64,000 nt of DNA. Origin: Neolewinella persica DSM 23188 (GTDB lineage Bacteria; Bacteroidota; Bacteroidia; Chitinophagales; Saprospiraceae). The stretch's first letter is position 1. Each line of letters opens with the position of its first letter. Location of the stretch: the NCBI RefSeq assembly GCF_000373105.1, contig NZ_KB890431.1, positions 1 through 64,000 on the forward strand, read 5' to 3'. The notes below the pieces were generated by a model. That model was not told the DNA's origin. It did not search any database and worked only from the letters and a program-made list of their open reading frames with translations. Shown here piece by piece: positions 42,764 to 51,499 of the stretch. Made by a program: the position numbers and the translations under genes.

Positions 42764-42923
42764 ACTACATTAATAGGGAAACGTTCATGGGATTAAAGAA
42801 GATTCGCCAGTTGTCAAACGAAGCGTGCTTTGGTAGTATATCGGGAGCGGGTGGATTGTCTTACCTTCGGGCTGGATATTTTTTTGATTTACTTTTCGTT
42901 CCTACTGACCTGCTTAATCACCC

Positions 42924-43487
42924 ATGGCTAAACATCCGGACCACACTTACCTGGTGGCCTTACGGGAAAATGACTCCCGTAAGCTGGAAGAGTTGTACAC
43001 CAACTGTAGTCCCGGGATCATTCGGTGGGTCATGGCCAATAACGGTACCGAAGCTGATGCCCGGGATCTGTTCCAGGAAGCTTTGATCAGTTTGCACGGA
43101 AGTGCCCACAAAACTGGTTTTGAGTTGACGTGTCCGATCAATGCGCTGGTCTTTACCATCTGCCGGAACCAGTGGGTTAATCAACTGCGTAGAAAAAAGA
43201 AAGAAGCGGAGGTAAGAATTATCGAAGCAGAACGATATACTCCTGAAACCGCAACCGAATCAGCCTACGAACGATGGGAAGAGGAGCAGCTGGAGCAAAC
43301 GCGATTGGATGAATCGCTGGCCCAGTTATCCGATACCTGTCGCAAGTTATTACGACTGCTCGGGCGGGGTGTTTCGAGTTCTGATGCTGCGGAGCAGCTA
43401 GGAATGTCGAATGCGAATACGGTTTACCGCCGAAAGAATGCTTGCCTGCAGCGATGGAGGGAAATATTTGACGGCTTGAACGGATAG
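42924..43487 (+). CDS. ECF-type sigma-70 family factor
   Basis: This 187-residue extracytoplasmic-function sigma factor has region 2 with the core-binding and -10 recognition helices (LEELYTNCSPGIIRWVMANNGTEADARDLFQEALISLH, VFTICRNQWVNQLRRKKKEAE) and region 4 helix-turn-helix at the C-terminus (LSDTCRKLLRLLGRGVSSSDAAEQLGMSNANTVYRRKNACLQRW). The next gene starts 2 bases after its stop and encodes a membrane protein of anti-sigma shape, so the pair probably senses a cell-envelope signal. It heads the set containing the subtilase and CHAT protease and may drive them. Confidence 0.88.
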   Translation: MAKHPDHTYLVALRENDSRKLEELYTNCSPGIIRWVMANNGTEADARDLFQEALISLHGSAHKTGFELTCPINALVFTICRNQWVNQLRRKKKEAEVRIIEAERYTPETATESAYERWEEEQLEQTRLDESLAQLSDTCRKLLRLLGRGVSSSDAAEQLGMSNANTVYRRKNACLQRWREIFDGLNG

Positions 43488-43489
43488 TC

Positions 43490-44230
43490 ATGAACGAACG
43501 GGATTACATCACTATTGAAGCTTTTTTGGAAGGTACTCTTTCGGTAGAGGAAGCCAGCGCCGTTGAAGTCCGTGCTGGTCAAGACCCCGAGTTCGCCAGC
43601 ACTCTGGCAGATCGACGCCGGCTCTATGAACACTTGCGGGCAAACGCAGGGGAGGCATCACTCCGCGCTACGCTGGGCCGACTTGGTGACCGACATTTCT
43701 TGCCGCAGGATAAGCAAGCGGTAATAAAGCCTATTGGGCGAAAAAATCGTCGTTGGTTGGTCGGTTTGGTGGCTGCCGCAGCAATCGCCCTGGCGATGAT
43801 ATTTGGTGGCCGCTTATTTGCTCCATCAGGAAATACTTACGAACAATTTGCACAACACCAAGAACTTTCCTTGACCGAACGGGGAACAGATATGGGAGCT
43901 TCTGCGGCTGAAGTGGCCTTCAACGAAGGCCGATACGCCGAAGCTATTGATCGGCTTCAGGCCTATCTGGCCGTTCAGGCCGATGACGAAAGAGCACAGC
44001 TGGCATTGGGCATTTCTTTACTGGAACGTAACCAGGACTCCTTAGCAATCGCTGTATTCGAAAAGATTGCTGGCGGTGAGTCTTCCCTGGCACCGTATGG
44101 AAATTGGTATCTTGCCCTGGCCGCCGTGAAGCGCGGAAATACGGAAGCTGCCTTTTCGTTCTTATCTCTTATCCCTGAATCAGACACCTATTTGGCCAAT
44201 CGCGTCAGGAAACTGAAGGCTACACTCTAA
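43490..44230 (+). CDS. Anti-sigma-like membrane protein with TPR domain
   Basis: This 246-residue protein has a cytoplasmic N-terminus of about 80 residues (DYITIEAFLEGTLSVEEASAVEVRAGQDPEFASTLADRRRLYEHL), which has the helical pattern of anti-sigma domains in this phylum, one membrane helix (WLVGLVAAAAIALAMIFGGRLF, about 86-107), and an outer domain with TPR-type repeats (AAEVAFNEGRYAEAIDRLQAYLAVQADDERAQLALGISLLERNQDSLAIAVFEKI). It lies 2 bases after the sigma factor. I infer that it holds the sigma factor at the membrane and that the TPR part detects a periplasmic partner. Confidence 0.75.
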   Translation: MNERDYITIEAFLEGTLSVEEASAVEVRAGQDPEFASTLADRRRLYEHLRANAGEASLRATLGRLGDRHFLPQDKQAVIKPIGRKNRRWLVGLVAAAAIALAMIFGGRLFAPSGNTYEQFAQHQELSLTERGTDMGASAAEVAFNEGRYAEAIDRLQAYLAVQADDERAQLALGISLLERNQDSLAIAVFEKIAGGESSLAPYGNWYLALAAVKRGNTEAAFSFLSLIPESDTYLANRVRKLKATL

Positions 44231-44319
44231 GTTACTACCGAGGAAAGCTGAACGCTGGCCCTGATATTTATTTTATGTTTTCCATTTATCCCTTATCCCA
44301 AGCTCTGAAACGTTCAACT

Positions 44320-46401
44320 ATGAAAAATCATTTTTACCTATACTTGGTACTATCCCTGTGCCTGAGCACTAGCCTAAGTGGGCAATTCTACAGCGAGCCT
44401 TTTGATGCTGGCCTCAATGGATGGGGAACGCTAGGCTTCGAGTTTGACGATAACGGCGCAGCCGAAACCTTTTCTGGCTGGAACAATCGTTCCAGGATTC
44501 GTTCGGCATCCTTGGGTGGATCCCTGACGTTTACCGGAACAGGAACGAATGCAAGAGCCACGTCACCCGCAATTACTGTACCTGGGAGCTTTAGTAATGA
44601 ACTCTACCTGAGTTTTTATATGTACTTCGGGTCGAATGGTGGATCTCCCAGAGTTGTAGTGAGTGGAGATAATGGTTTCACGCTTGACACCACCCTGCAA
44701 ATTGGTGTATTAGCTGATGAAGAAACTTCGGCGGGTAGTTATCACCTGCTGTCTTTGGGAGCTACGCTGCAGGGACCAGGGGAAGTAACGGTCCAGTTTG
44801 CCCTGGAGGGATCAGCGGACTTTTGGATTTTAGACGATGTACAACTTTACAGCTCCCGTCCCGCACCGGTAACTTTTCCCCGATACGTGGGGGAGACACT
44901 AACCCAATTGGGTAAGCCCTTTGTCGTGGACTCCGCCGGAGCGCCTGCCGTTCCTTTCCAATTGGTGGTCGATTGGTTGCCAAACCGAACCGAAGCTCAA
45001 AAGCAAACTTTCCGGGATTATTACGACCCCATCGTCCTGCATTCCTGCGCCTGTGACCGGCTGGAAGTATGGGAGATGCCCGGCGGTACTTTCTTTGACC
45101 CGGTAACGGGAGAACCCCTGGGAGACCCTTTGGATATTCTGGGTGTAACCTTGCCGGCCTCCGGAATGAATGAGGTCGATGGGCTGGATTTGAATTACTA
45201 CCTATACAACGATCTTGAACTTATCCCCGACGGACCCAACCCTCCCCTCGCTAATGACGAGGTGAACAGTTTCGCTCCTGCCCCCGCCAATGCTGTCAGG
45301 ATTGCCATTCTGGATACCGGACTGGATCTGGATCATCCCGATATGAACGGATTCATTTTCCGGGATGGGGACAGCCTGAACGGAACGGACGATGATAACG
45401 ATTGTCTGGTGGATAATCCATTGGGCTGGAACTACGTAGACCATAATAATAATCCCGACGACGATAATGGGCATGGCACCCACGTGACGGGCATCATTGC
45501 CCGCAATGCGGAGCGTTGTAACGGTTGCGTTATTCAGCTATTGCCTTATAAGACACACGATAGTTATGGAGTCGGTACCCTCTTTGCCGCTGCATGTGGT
45601 ATTCTTCAGGCAGGCGTCTATGATGATGCTGACATCATCAACTGTAGTTGGGGCTTTTACGCTGGAGGGGATGATGGCATCCTCCGTACGGCCATCGACA
45701 CGGTAGCCAACTACGGAGCCCTCGTTGTTGCCGCAGCGGGTAATGACTCACTGAACCTGGTGGCTGACCCGCAATTCCCAGCACTATACAGCCTTGACAA
45801 TATTTTGGCTGTTGGAGCGCACGATACGCTGGCAAGTGGTGAACGGCCATATGCCGAGTTCTCGAATTACCATGATACGGGAGTAGAGATCGCGGCATTC
45901 GGTGTAGAGGTGACCAGTAGTTTACTGGAGGGTACTACCGGTAGCAAATCCGGTACCTCAATGGCTACTCCTTCGGTGGCTGCCGCCGCCGGCATGTATC
46001 ATTGTGAATACCCATGGCAGATTGCTGCCGCCCGGGCGTTTATCCTTGAAAATGCCTTTGAAGAACCAGGGCTCTCCGGATTGTTCCTTGATGGCAATGC
46101 GCTTAACCTTACGGTATTTTGCAAGGGAGACCAGCCCGTGGTTGGAAGACCTGCTACAGATGTAGGCATCAGCATCGCTGCTGGAGGCGAGGTAATTGAA
46201 GTATTCTCCCTTCAGGGCTTGACAGTAACTGAAATTTCGATCACTGATGCTACCGGCAATTTAATTGAGCAGAGAAATCTTAACCAGTTCCCCGCAGGCA
46301 CTAAAGAGACCTTTGATCTTCGGTCGGCAGCAGACGGCCAGTACCTGGTTGTAGTCCGGGCTGCTGGAAAGGTTTACACCCAGCGTTTGGTTAAACGGTA
46401 A
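44320..46401 (+). CDS. T9SS-exported S8 subtilase
   Basis: This 693-residue secreted serine protease has a signal peptide (FYLYLVLSLCLSTSLSGQ), a jelly-roll-like N-terminal region (about 20-190), a linker region, and a peptidase S8 domain (about 300-590) with catalytic Asp332 (RIAILDTGLDLDHPDM), His385 (NGHGTHVTGII) and Ser547 (SGTSMATPSVAAAAG). The C-terminal 75 residues (GGEVIEVFSLQGLTVTEISITDATGNLI..LRSAADGQYLVVVRAAGKVYTQRLVKR) form a T9SS type A sorting domain. The start at 44320 gives the signal; ATG 44275 is too early. It sits between the anti-sigma gene and the CHAT gene, 21 bases from the latter. Confidence 0.9.
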   Translation: MKNHFYLYLVLSLCLSTSLSGQFYSEPFDAGLNGWGTLGFEFDDNGAAETFSGWNNRSRIRSASLGGSLTFTGTGTNARATSPAITVPGSFSNELYLSFYMYFGSNGGSPRVVVSGDNGFTLDTTLQIGVLADEETSAGSYHLLSLGATLQGPGEVTVQFALEGSADFWILDDVQLYSSRPAPVTFPRYVGETLTQLGKPFVVDSAGAPAVPFQLVVDWLPNRTEAQKQTFRDYYDPIVLHSCACDRLEVWEMPGGTFFDPVTGEPLGDPLDILGVTLPASGMNEVDGLDLNYYLYNDLELIPDGPNPPLANDEVNSFAPAPANAVRIAILDTGLDLDHPDMNGFIFRDGDSLNGTDDDNDCLVDNPLGWNYVDHNNNPDDDNGHGTHVTGIIARNAERCNGCVIQLLPYKTHDSYGVGTLFAAACGILQAGVYDDADIINCSWGFYAGGDDGILRTAIDTVANYGALVVAAAGNDSLNLVADPQFPALYSLDNILAVGAHDTLASGERPYAEFSNYHDTGVEIAAFGVEVTSSLLEGTTGSKSGTSMATPSVAAAAGMYHCEYPWQIAAARAFILENAFEEPGLSGLFLDGNALNLTVFCKGDQPVVGRPATDVGISIAAGGEVIEVFSLQGLTVTEISITDATGNLIEQRNLNQFPAGTKETFDLRSAADGQYLVVVRAAGKVYTQRLVKR

Positions 46402-46422
46402 GAGTGGGCCCATTTTTACATT

Positions 46423-49179
46423 ATGAGTATTAATGTTAGATGGCTGGCAGTAGCATTTCTGTTTTTTTGGTGCGGCTTGCAGCCCCTTACCGGCCAGAAC
46501 TGCCCGTCCATCACTGAAGCATTGAAAACCTTATACGCTGCTGAGGACGGTGGTGAGACACTGATTCGGCAAATTAAAGAAAGCTGTCCTGCTGCTGCTG
46601 ATAGCCTGAGCATTATTTTCCATAAACGAAGTGTTTACGCTTATTCTTCGGAAGTCGACCTGGAACGGGCAATATTCTATGCGCTGAAGGCCTTGGAAGC
46701 CCAGGAAGAGGTATATGCAAATACAGCCGCTGAGCCTCTGGGTAAAACGCTTGCCAATCTGGGGCTGTTCTACCGCCTTAGCGGCCAGTATACTACGAGT
46801 TTACCTTATCTGAGGCGAGCCAATATGGTTTTCTCTGAACTCGGTCTTTTCAAACGTACACACTGGAATCAACAACAGATGGTCATGTTGTGGCACGCCA
46901 CGGGAGACATCGGGCGTTCTGAAGAGTTGCTCCGGGTTATGCTGCTTTATGCGCGGAAAGAAAAGGCAAAGGGTGGAAATGACAGGATAGCCACCATGGC
47001 GGAGGCCGAAACCCTGCGTTTACTCGGTGAACAGGCTAACCAGGCAGAGCAGTACGCTGAGGGTTTACCTGACTTTGCTGCTGCGGCTATCCTGTATGAA
47101 GAGTTGGGTGATATAAGGTGGCTTCTGATGAGTTATATGGGGCAGGGGAGAGCCCTTTATCATTTGAAACGATATGATGAGGCCCGGGTGGTAACCAAGA
47201 AAGCACTGAGCTTAGCGGAACGCTATGAATTGAACTTTGATAAAGGAGTGATGTGTAATTTGCTGGCATTGGTTGAAAATGAGCAGTTTATGTTCGAGAA
47301 GGCCAGCGCGTTTCAACAACAAGGAGAAAGCTATGCCCTGGAGGAAAAGAATCCACGACTCTTATCGGTCCTGGTTAACACAGATGCGGAAATTGCTTTG
47401 GGTCAAAAGGACTTTGCTACGGCAAAAAAGCGAAATGCTGAAGCAATTGCGTTACTGACGGACGGTTGGCAATACAACGAAGAAGCGACGCTTCCGATGC
47501 TGGATGAAATTAGCCTCAGCGAATTTAAGCTTGAAATATTTCAGTTCCTTGCCCTTAGGGCAGAGATATTTCATCAGGCCGGAGATGTGGCCGGGGCCAT
47601 GGAAGTAATCCGGCTTACGGATCAAATGGCCGACCTGCTCCGGTTGGATTTTAATGGTCAGGTCAGCAACTTGTTCTGGCGGCAAGAGGCTTTGCCGCTG
47701 TATGAATTAGGCATCGAACTTAGCCGGGAGGCTGACGATTCCGAAAGTGTCTTTTATTTACTGGAGAAAAGTCGATCCATTCTCTTATTGGAAGCAATGG
47801 TGACTGCTGATGTTCGGGAGAACATTTCGCAGGAACTGGCCACTCAACTTGCAACAACGGAGCATAAACTCCGCTCATTACGACGCAGATCAGTTGGTGA
47901 GGAAGGTGATGCCCAGGATCAGACCGCTCGACGAATTGTTGGTTTGAGTGATACGCTACAACAACTGCGAACAGTCGTAGCTGAGCAGTATCCTGTTGCC
48001 CGGGATTTGCTTACTAACCCGAGCCTGGTCGATATAAGTGGTGCCAGAGCGCTCCTCAGTCAAGGGCTTTGGGATCGCCAGGTCCACTTTTTCATGGGGG
48101 ATAAAAGAGCAACGGCGTTTAGCCTTACCGCCACCGAAGTAAAGACAATTGACCTCGGACCAACGGAGGTGCTGGATACGCTTGTGCGCCGCGTATTAGC
48201 CTTTTACACCAGCGCAGGGGCTATCGATCAGGCACCGGCAGATTATATCGCCGCCAGCCATGCTGCCTATCAAAGCTTACTTGCCCCATTGAAGGTCAGC
48301 CCAGGTGAACGGTTGCTGATTATACCAGACGGAATCTTAGCCTATTTACCTTTTGCGGCCCTGGTTTCAGACCTTGAAGATGCGTCACTCGCAACCGCCG
48401 CTTATTTGATCCGCCGAAATCAGGTTAGTTTTGCTCAGTCAACTACTGTACTGGGCCGACAACAAAAAGGAAGGAAAATGGTAAACGGTGACGCCTTTGC
48501 CTTTAGCCCCTTTATTGCTGTACTACCTAACAATACTGCTCCGGCCTTACCCTTTAGTGAATCTGAGGTTACGGGGTTTAAAGATCACTATTCTGGCCTC
48601 TGGCTGACTGACACCGCCGCTTCGCGGAAGGGGTTGTTGTCCGGTCTCCCTGGCCGATCGATCATCCACCTCTCAACCCATGCGTACGCCTCCACCGATC
48701 AACACGAACAGCCGCGAATACTGACGGCGACGGAGCCGGTTTATTTGTCTGATATTTACGGCTTGAGGCTACGGGCCGATCTGGTAACCCTAAGTGCCTG
48801 CCAGAGCAATATCGGACCGTTGGCGCAGGGAGAAGGCGTACTGGGTCTTGGCCGTGCCTTTACTGCTGCGGGGGCTGGCGGTGTAATTGCTAGTCTATGG
48901 TCGCTCAATGATCGGGCTACGTCGGAAATTATAACAGGTTTTTATGACCAGTTAGCCGGAGGAGTACAAAAACCCGAAGCCCTGCATCAGGCACAACTGG
49001 CTTACCTGAACCGGGAGGATCTGCCCGCCTACCTGAAGTCTCCCTACTACTGGGCCGGACTGACTTATTACGGTAACGCCGGCAAGTTACCTGCTGGCGG
49101 AATTCCTCGATGGGTGTGGGGACTTTTGTTCCTCGCGGCGGGTGGCTTAGCCGTTTGGCGCTGGTTTGGGCGTAAGTAG
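46423..49179 (+). CDS. CHAT domain protease with TPR repeats
   Basis: This 918-residue protein has a signal peptide or N-terminal anchor (WLAVAFLFFWCGLQPLTG), TPR-type helical repeats (about 70-420), a coiled region (ENISQELATQLATTEHKLRSLRRRS), and a C-terminal CHAT domain (about 600-880; caspase-like clan). The catalytic dyad is His753 in IIHLSTHAYA and Cys793 in LSACQSN, with LLIIPDGILAYLPFAAL and GGVIASLWSLND as supporting motifs. The protein ends in one membrane helix (VWGLLFLAAGGLAVWRWFG), so the protease domain is probably tethered to the outer face of the inner membrane. It follows the subtilase by 21 bases; the two proteases may act in sequence. Confidence 0.88.
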   Translation: MSINVRWLAVAFLFFWCGLQPLTGQNCPSITEALKTLYAAEDGGETLIRQIKESCPAAADSLSIIFHKRSVYAYSSEVDLERAIFYALKALEAQEEVYANTAAEPLGKTLANLGLFYRLSGQYTTSLPYLRRANMVFSELGLFKRTHWNQQQMVMLWHATGDIGRSEELLRVMLLYARKEKAKGGNDRIATMAEAETLRLLGEQANQAEQYAEGLPDFAAAAILYEELGDIRWLLMSYMGQGRALYHLKRYDEARVVTKKALSLAERYELNFDKGVMCNLLALVENEQFMFEKASAFQQQGESYALEEKNPRLLSVLVNTDAEIALGQKDFATAKKRNAEAIALLTDGWQYNEEATLPMLDEISLSEFKLEIFQFLALRAEIFHQAGDVAGAMEVIRLTDQMADLLRLDFNGQVSNLFWRQEALPLYELGIELSREADDSESVFYLLEKSRSILLLEAMVTADVRENISQELATQLATTEHKLRSLRRRSVGEEGDAQDQTARRIVGLSDTLQQLRTVVAEQYPVARDLLTNPSLVDISGARALLSQGLWDRQVHFFMGDKRATAFSLTATEVKTIDLGPTEVLDTLVRRVLAFYTSAGAIDQAPADYIAASHAAYQSLLAPLKVSPGERLLIIPDGILAYLPFAALVSDLEDASLATAAYLIRRNQVSFAQSTTVLGRQQKGRKMVNGDAFAFSPFIAVLPNNTAPALPFSESEVTGFKDHYSGLWLTDTAASRKGLLSGLPGRSIIHLSTHAYASTDQHEQPRILTATEPVYLSDIYGLRLRADLVTLSACQSNIGPLAQGEGVLGLGRAFTAAGAGGVIASLWSLNDRATSEIITGFYDQLAGGVQKPEALHQAQLAYLNREDLPAYLKSPYYWAGLTYYGNAGKLPAGGIPRWVWGLLFLAAGGLAVWRWFGRK

Positions 49180-49214
49180 GAACAGACAGCGCTTAACGTT
49201 GTACGGCCTTATGA

Positions 49215-49401
49215 GTCAGCTAGTCAGGCAGTCAAATAGTCAAGCAGCTGCGTACTTTTTGACTGATTGACTAATACGGCGCGCGCGCAGGTGCAAAGTA
49301 AGAGAACAAGGAAGGCCAGCAAAGTTACTCCGGAGAGCAAAAGAATCAGCGTACTGCACACTCCCTGACTATCGGACTGTTTTACTATTTGACTCCCTGA
49401 C
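49215..49401. repeat. Inverted period-8 GTC arrays around a GC core
   Basis: First arm: gtcagcta, gtcaggca, gtcaaata, gtcaagca (49215-49246), with complementary tttttgac, tgattgac (49256-49271) before the core. Second set: tccctgac, tatcggac, tgttttac, tatttgac, tccctgac (49362-49401), which encodes the last residues (GQGVK) of the gene on the minus strand. Confidence 0.7.
49278..49298 (-). repeat. GC core repeat copy 16
   Basis: The plus strand reads GGCGCGCGCGCAGGTGCAAA plus G. Two bases of the central part differ from the consensus, but both outer ends are perfect. Confidence 0.75.
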
Positions 49402-50086
49402 CCTTCTCTTCCATAATCATTTTAAAAAACCACCACACCAGCAAGGCGCTCTCTCCCTGGTAATCCTGCTCCCGCAAAGCGGCCTGGTAGGCAGTCATTA
49501 CGTCTTCGTCCTGCGTAAGGAAATTTCGAAGGGTCTTGAGGAGCTTAGTATAGCGGGGGAAATCTGCTGCTGGCGGCACATCTTTCGCGCCAAGTCGGGA
49601 GCAGACCGTTTGTAACAACTCCGTGGTGTAGGGCGCATACACCTCGGGGTACTGCCCCATGAGATAAATGGAGACCATGTTATAGTCATCCTCGTGGTTA
49701 TGGCTGGGGGTTTTGTCCTTCGGGTGTTGATCGCGGAACCGGTTAAACAGCTCGTTGACGTAAAAGACAAAACGCTGAATCCTGCCTTCTAATTGGCGGT
49801 CCTCGCTGTACAGGTCACGAAAGGCCTCCCGAACAAAGTCAGGTTCCCAGCGCATCAACGCAAGCATTGCCCGCTTCGGGTCGTAGCCTCCCCGCCGGTA
49901 ATGACGGCGGTTAGTTTTGGAGTCAAGTGCCAGATCGTAGCTGTCGGCCAGGTCTTTCGCTTCCGGGTTGAAATGAGTCTGCCAGTTTTGCTGCGTCTCC
50001 CAAAGAGGAAGGTGGGCCTGGGCCTCTTCCGTTGGGATCCACGCAGCAAAGCGTTTGATGGCAGCCTGAATTTTTGGTACCTGCAT
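49385..50086 (-). CDS. Standalone protein like the N-terminus of McrB-type ATPases
   Basis: This 233-residue cytoplasmic protein lacks a signal or membrane helix. The pattern YDPKRAMLALMRWEPDFVREAFRDLYSEDRQLEGRIQRFVFYVNELFNRFRDQHP, then the SIYLMGQYPEVYAPYTTELLQTVCSRLG stretch, resembles the region ahead of the AAA domain in many McrB-like proteins of Bacteroidota, where it may help recognise DNA. No AAA domain and no McrC gene are present here. It could be a cut-down defence gene, a modulator, or an unrelated helical protein. The C-terminus (EKGQGVK) is made by a period-8 repeat array. Confidence 0.55.
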   Translation of the reverse strand: MQVPKIQAAIKRFAAWIPTEEAQAHLPLWETQQNWQTHFNPEAKDLADSYDLALDSKTNRRHYRRGGYDPKRAMLALMRWEPDFVREAFRDLYSEDRQLEGRIQRFVFYVNELFNRFRDQHPKDKTPSHNHEDDYNMVSIYLMGQYPEVYAPYTTELLQTVCSRLGAKDVPPAADFPRYTKLLKTLRNFLTQDEDVMTAYQAALREQDYQGESALLVWWFFKMIMEEKGQGVK

Positions 50087-50111
50087 TTATCTTTTGTCGA
50101 GGCGAAGTTGA

Positions 50112-50155
50112 CCCGGGACTGCCATCATCTGCTTGTAGTGGACCGCAGTCCCGGG
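50112..50155. terminator. Inverted repeat between two minus-strand genes
   Basis: CCCGGGACTGC (50112-50122) and GCAGTCCCGGG (50145-50155) make an 11-bp stem with a 22-base loop, after the McrB-N-like start and before the aminotransferase stop. There is no T-run, so termination is uncertain. Confidence 0.5.
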
Positions 50156-50189
50156 GGGATATAGAAGAATTGTTTTATTGATGGTAGGA

Positions 50190-51479
50190 TTAAGCATAAG
50201 CTTTAACTACACCGGCAATGATGTCACAGGCTTCGTGCAATTCCTTTTCAGAGATGACCAGTGGTGGCGCAAAGCGGATGATATTTCCGTGGGTGGGCTT
50301 GGCCAACAGTCCGGCTTCGGCCAGCGCAACGCAAAGGTTCCAGGCAGTTTTGCTTTCGGGGCTGTCGTTGATGATGACGGCGTTGAGGAGGCCTTTACCA
50401 CGGACCAGCTTCAGCAGGTTAGGGTAGCCGTCGACGAGCTCCTGCATCCGGGCCCGGAAGATGTGGCCGAGGGCGCGGGCGTTTTGCGTCAGCTTTTCGT
50501 CGATGATGACTTCCAGAGCTTCTTTAGCAACGGCACAGGCAACGGGGTTACCTCCGAAGGTGCTGCCATGCTGGCCGGGTTTGATGACTTCCATGATCGC
50601 GTCGTCGGCAAGGACAGCAGACACGGGGTAAGTGCCACCGGAAAGGGCTTTGCCCAGAATCAGGATGTCGGGGCGAAGGTAAGTAGCGGGTTGACGTTCA
50701 CAGTGTCCCTGGCAGGTACAGTCTCCGCAGATGCGGAGCAGCGCACCGGTTCGGCCGATGCCCGTTTGGATCTCGTCGGCAATGAAAAGTACGTTGTGCG
50801 CCTTACAGGCCTCCCGGACGGCAGCGAGGTAACCGTCTTGTGGAACAAAGACACCGGCTTCGCCCTGAATGGGCTCGACAAGTACTCCCGCAATGGTGGC
50901 GGGGTCATTTGCCAGCGCGGCCTGCATGGCCGCTACGTCTCCGTAAGGAACGGTTACGAAACCAGGGGTGTAGGGGCCGAAACTACCCTTGGCGTCGGGG
51001 TCTGAACTGAAGGAGATGATGGTCGTCGTCCGGCCGTGGAAATTCTGTCCGCATACAATGATCCGTGCCTGATCGGCAGGGATGCCCTTTTTATCGTATC
51101 CCCATTTCCGACACAGCTTGATGGCGGTTTCCACAGCTTCTGCACCGGTGTTCATGGGCAGTACCTTATCAAAAGTAAAGTAGTCGGTAAGGTATTTTTC
51201 ATATTCGCCCAGCTGATCGTTGTGGAAGGCCCGGCTGGTGAGGGTGAGCTTCCTGCTTTGCGCTACCATTGCATCGATAATGCGGGGGTGGCAATGGCCC
51301 TGGTTAACGGCAGAATAAGCACTCAGGAAGTCGAAATATTTTTTGCCTTCAACGTCCCAAACATAGCAGCCGCGACCTTCGCTTAGTACTACTGGCAATG
51401 GGTGGTAATTGTGCGCGCCGTGCTTGTCTTCCAATCCGATGTGGTAAGCGGGTGAGGTGGTGGAGTTGTTCTTGGTCAT
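50190..51479 (-). CDS. rocD: Ornithine--oxo-acid aminotransferase
   Basis: This 429-residue class III PLP enzyme converts ornithine and 2-oxoglutarate to glutamate semialdehyde and glutamate in arginine/proline metabolism. Marks: AYSAVNQGHCHPRI, MNTGAEAVETAIKLCRKWGY, FHGRTTTIISFSSD, VEPIQGEAGV, FIADEIQTGIGRTG and the PLP lysine K277 in ILGKALSGGTYPVSAV. Between GRTG and the lysine is a small cysteine cluster, C251-x2-C254-x-C256-x3-C260 (CGDCTCQGHC), that most ornithine aminotransferases I know do not have. The ATG at 51479 is preferred; a longer frame to 51536 runs over the promoter box. Confidence 0.92.
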   Translation of the reverse strand: MTKNNSTTSPAYHIGLEDKHGAHNYHPLPVVLSEGRGCYVWDVEGKKYFDFLSAYSAVNQGHCHPRIIDAMVAQSRKLTLTSRAFHNDQLGEYEKYLTDYFTFDKVLPMNTGAEAVETAIKLCRKWGYDKKGIPADQARIIVCGQNFHGRTTTIISFSSDPDAKGSFGPYTPGFVTVPYGDVAAMQAALANDPATIAGVLVEPIQGEAGVFVPQDGYLAAVREACKAHNVLFIADEIQTGIGRTGALLRICGDCTCQGHCERQPATYLRPDILILGKALSGGTYPVSAVLADDAIMEVIKPGQHGSTFGGNPVACAVAKEALEVIIDEKLTQNARALGHIFRARMQELVDGYPNLLKLVRGKGLLNAVIINDSPESKTAWNLCVALAEAGLLAKPTHGNIIRFAPPLVISEKELHEACDIIAGVVKAYA

Positions 51480-51499
51480 GGTTTGGTTGGCTTTGTTGG

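Noticed and set aside
42517-43086. 189-codon ORF ahead of and overlapping the sigma-factor start
   Set aside because: It is formed by array, core and terminator sequence and overlaps the sigma factor in another frame; no signal or domain is present.
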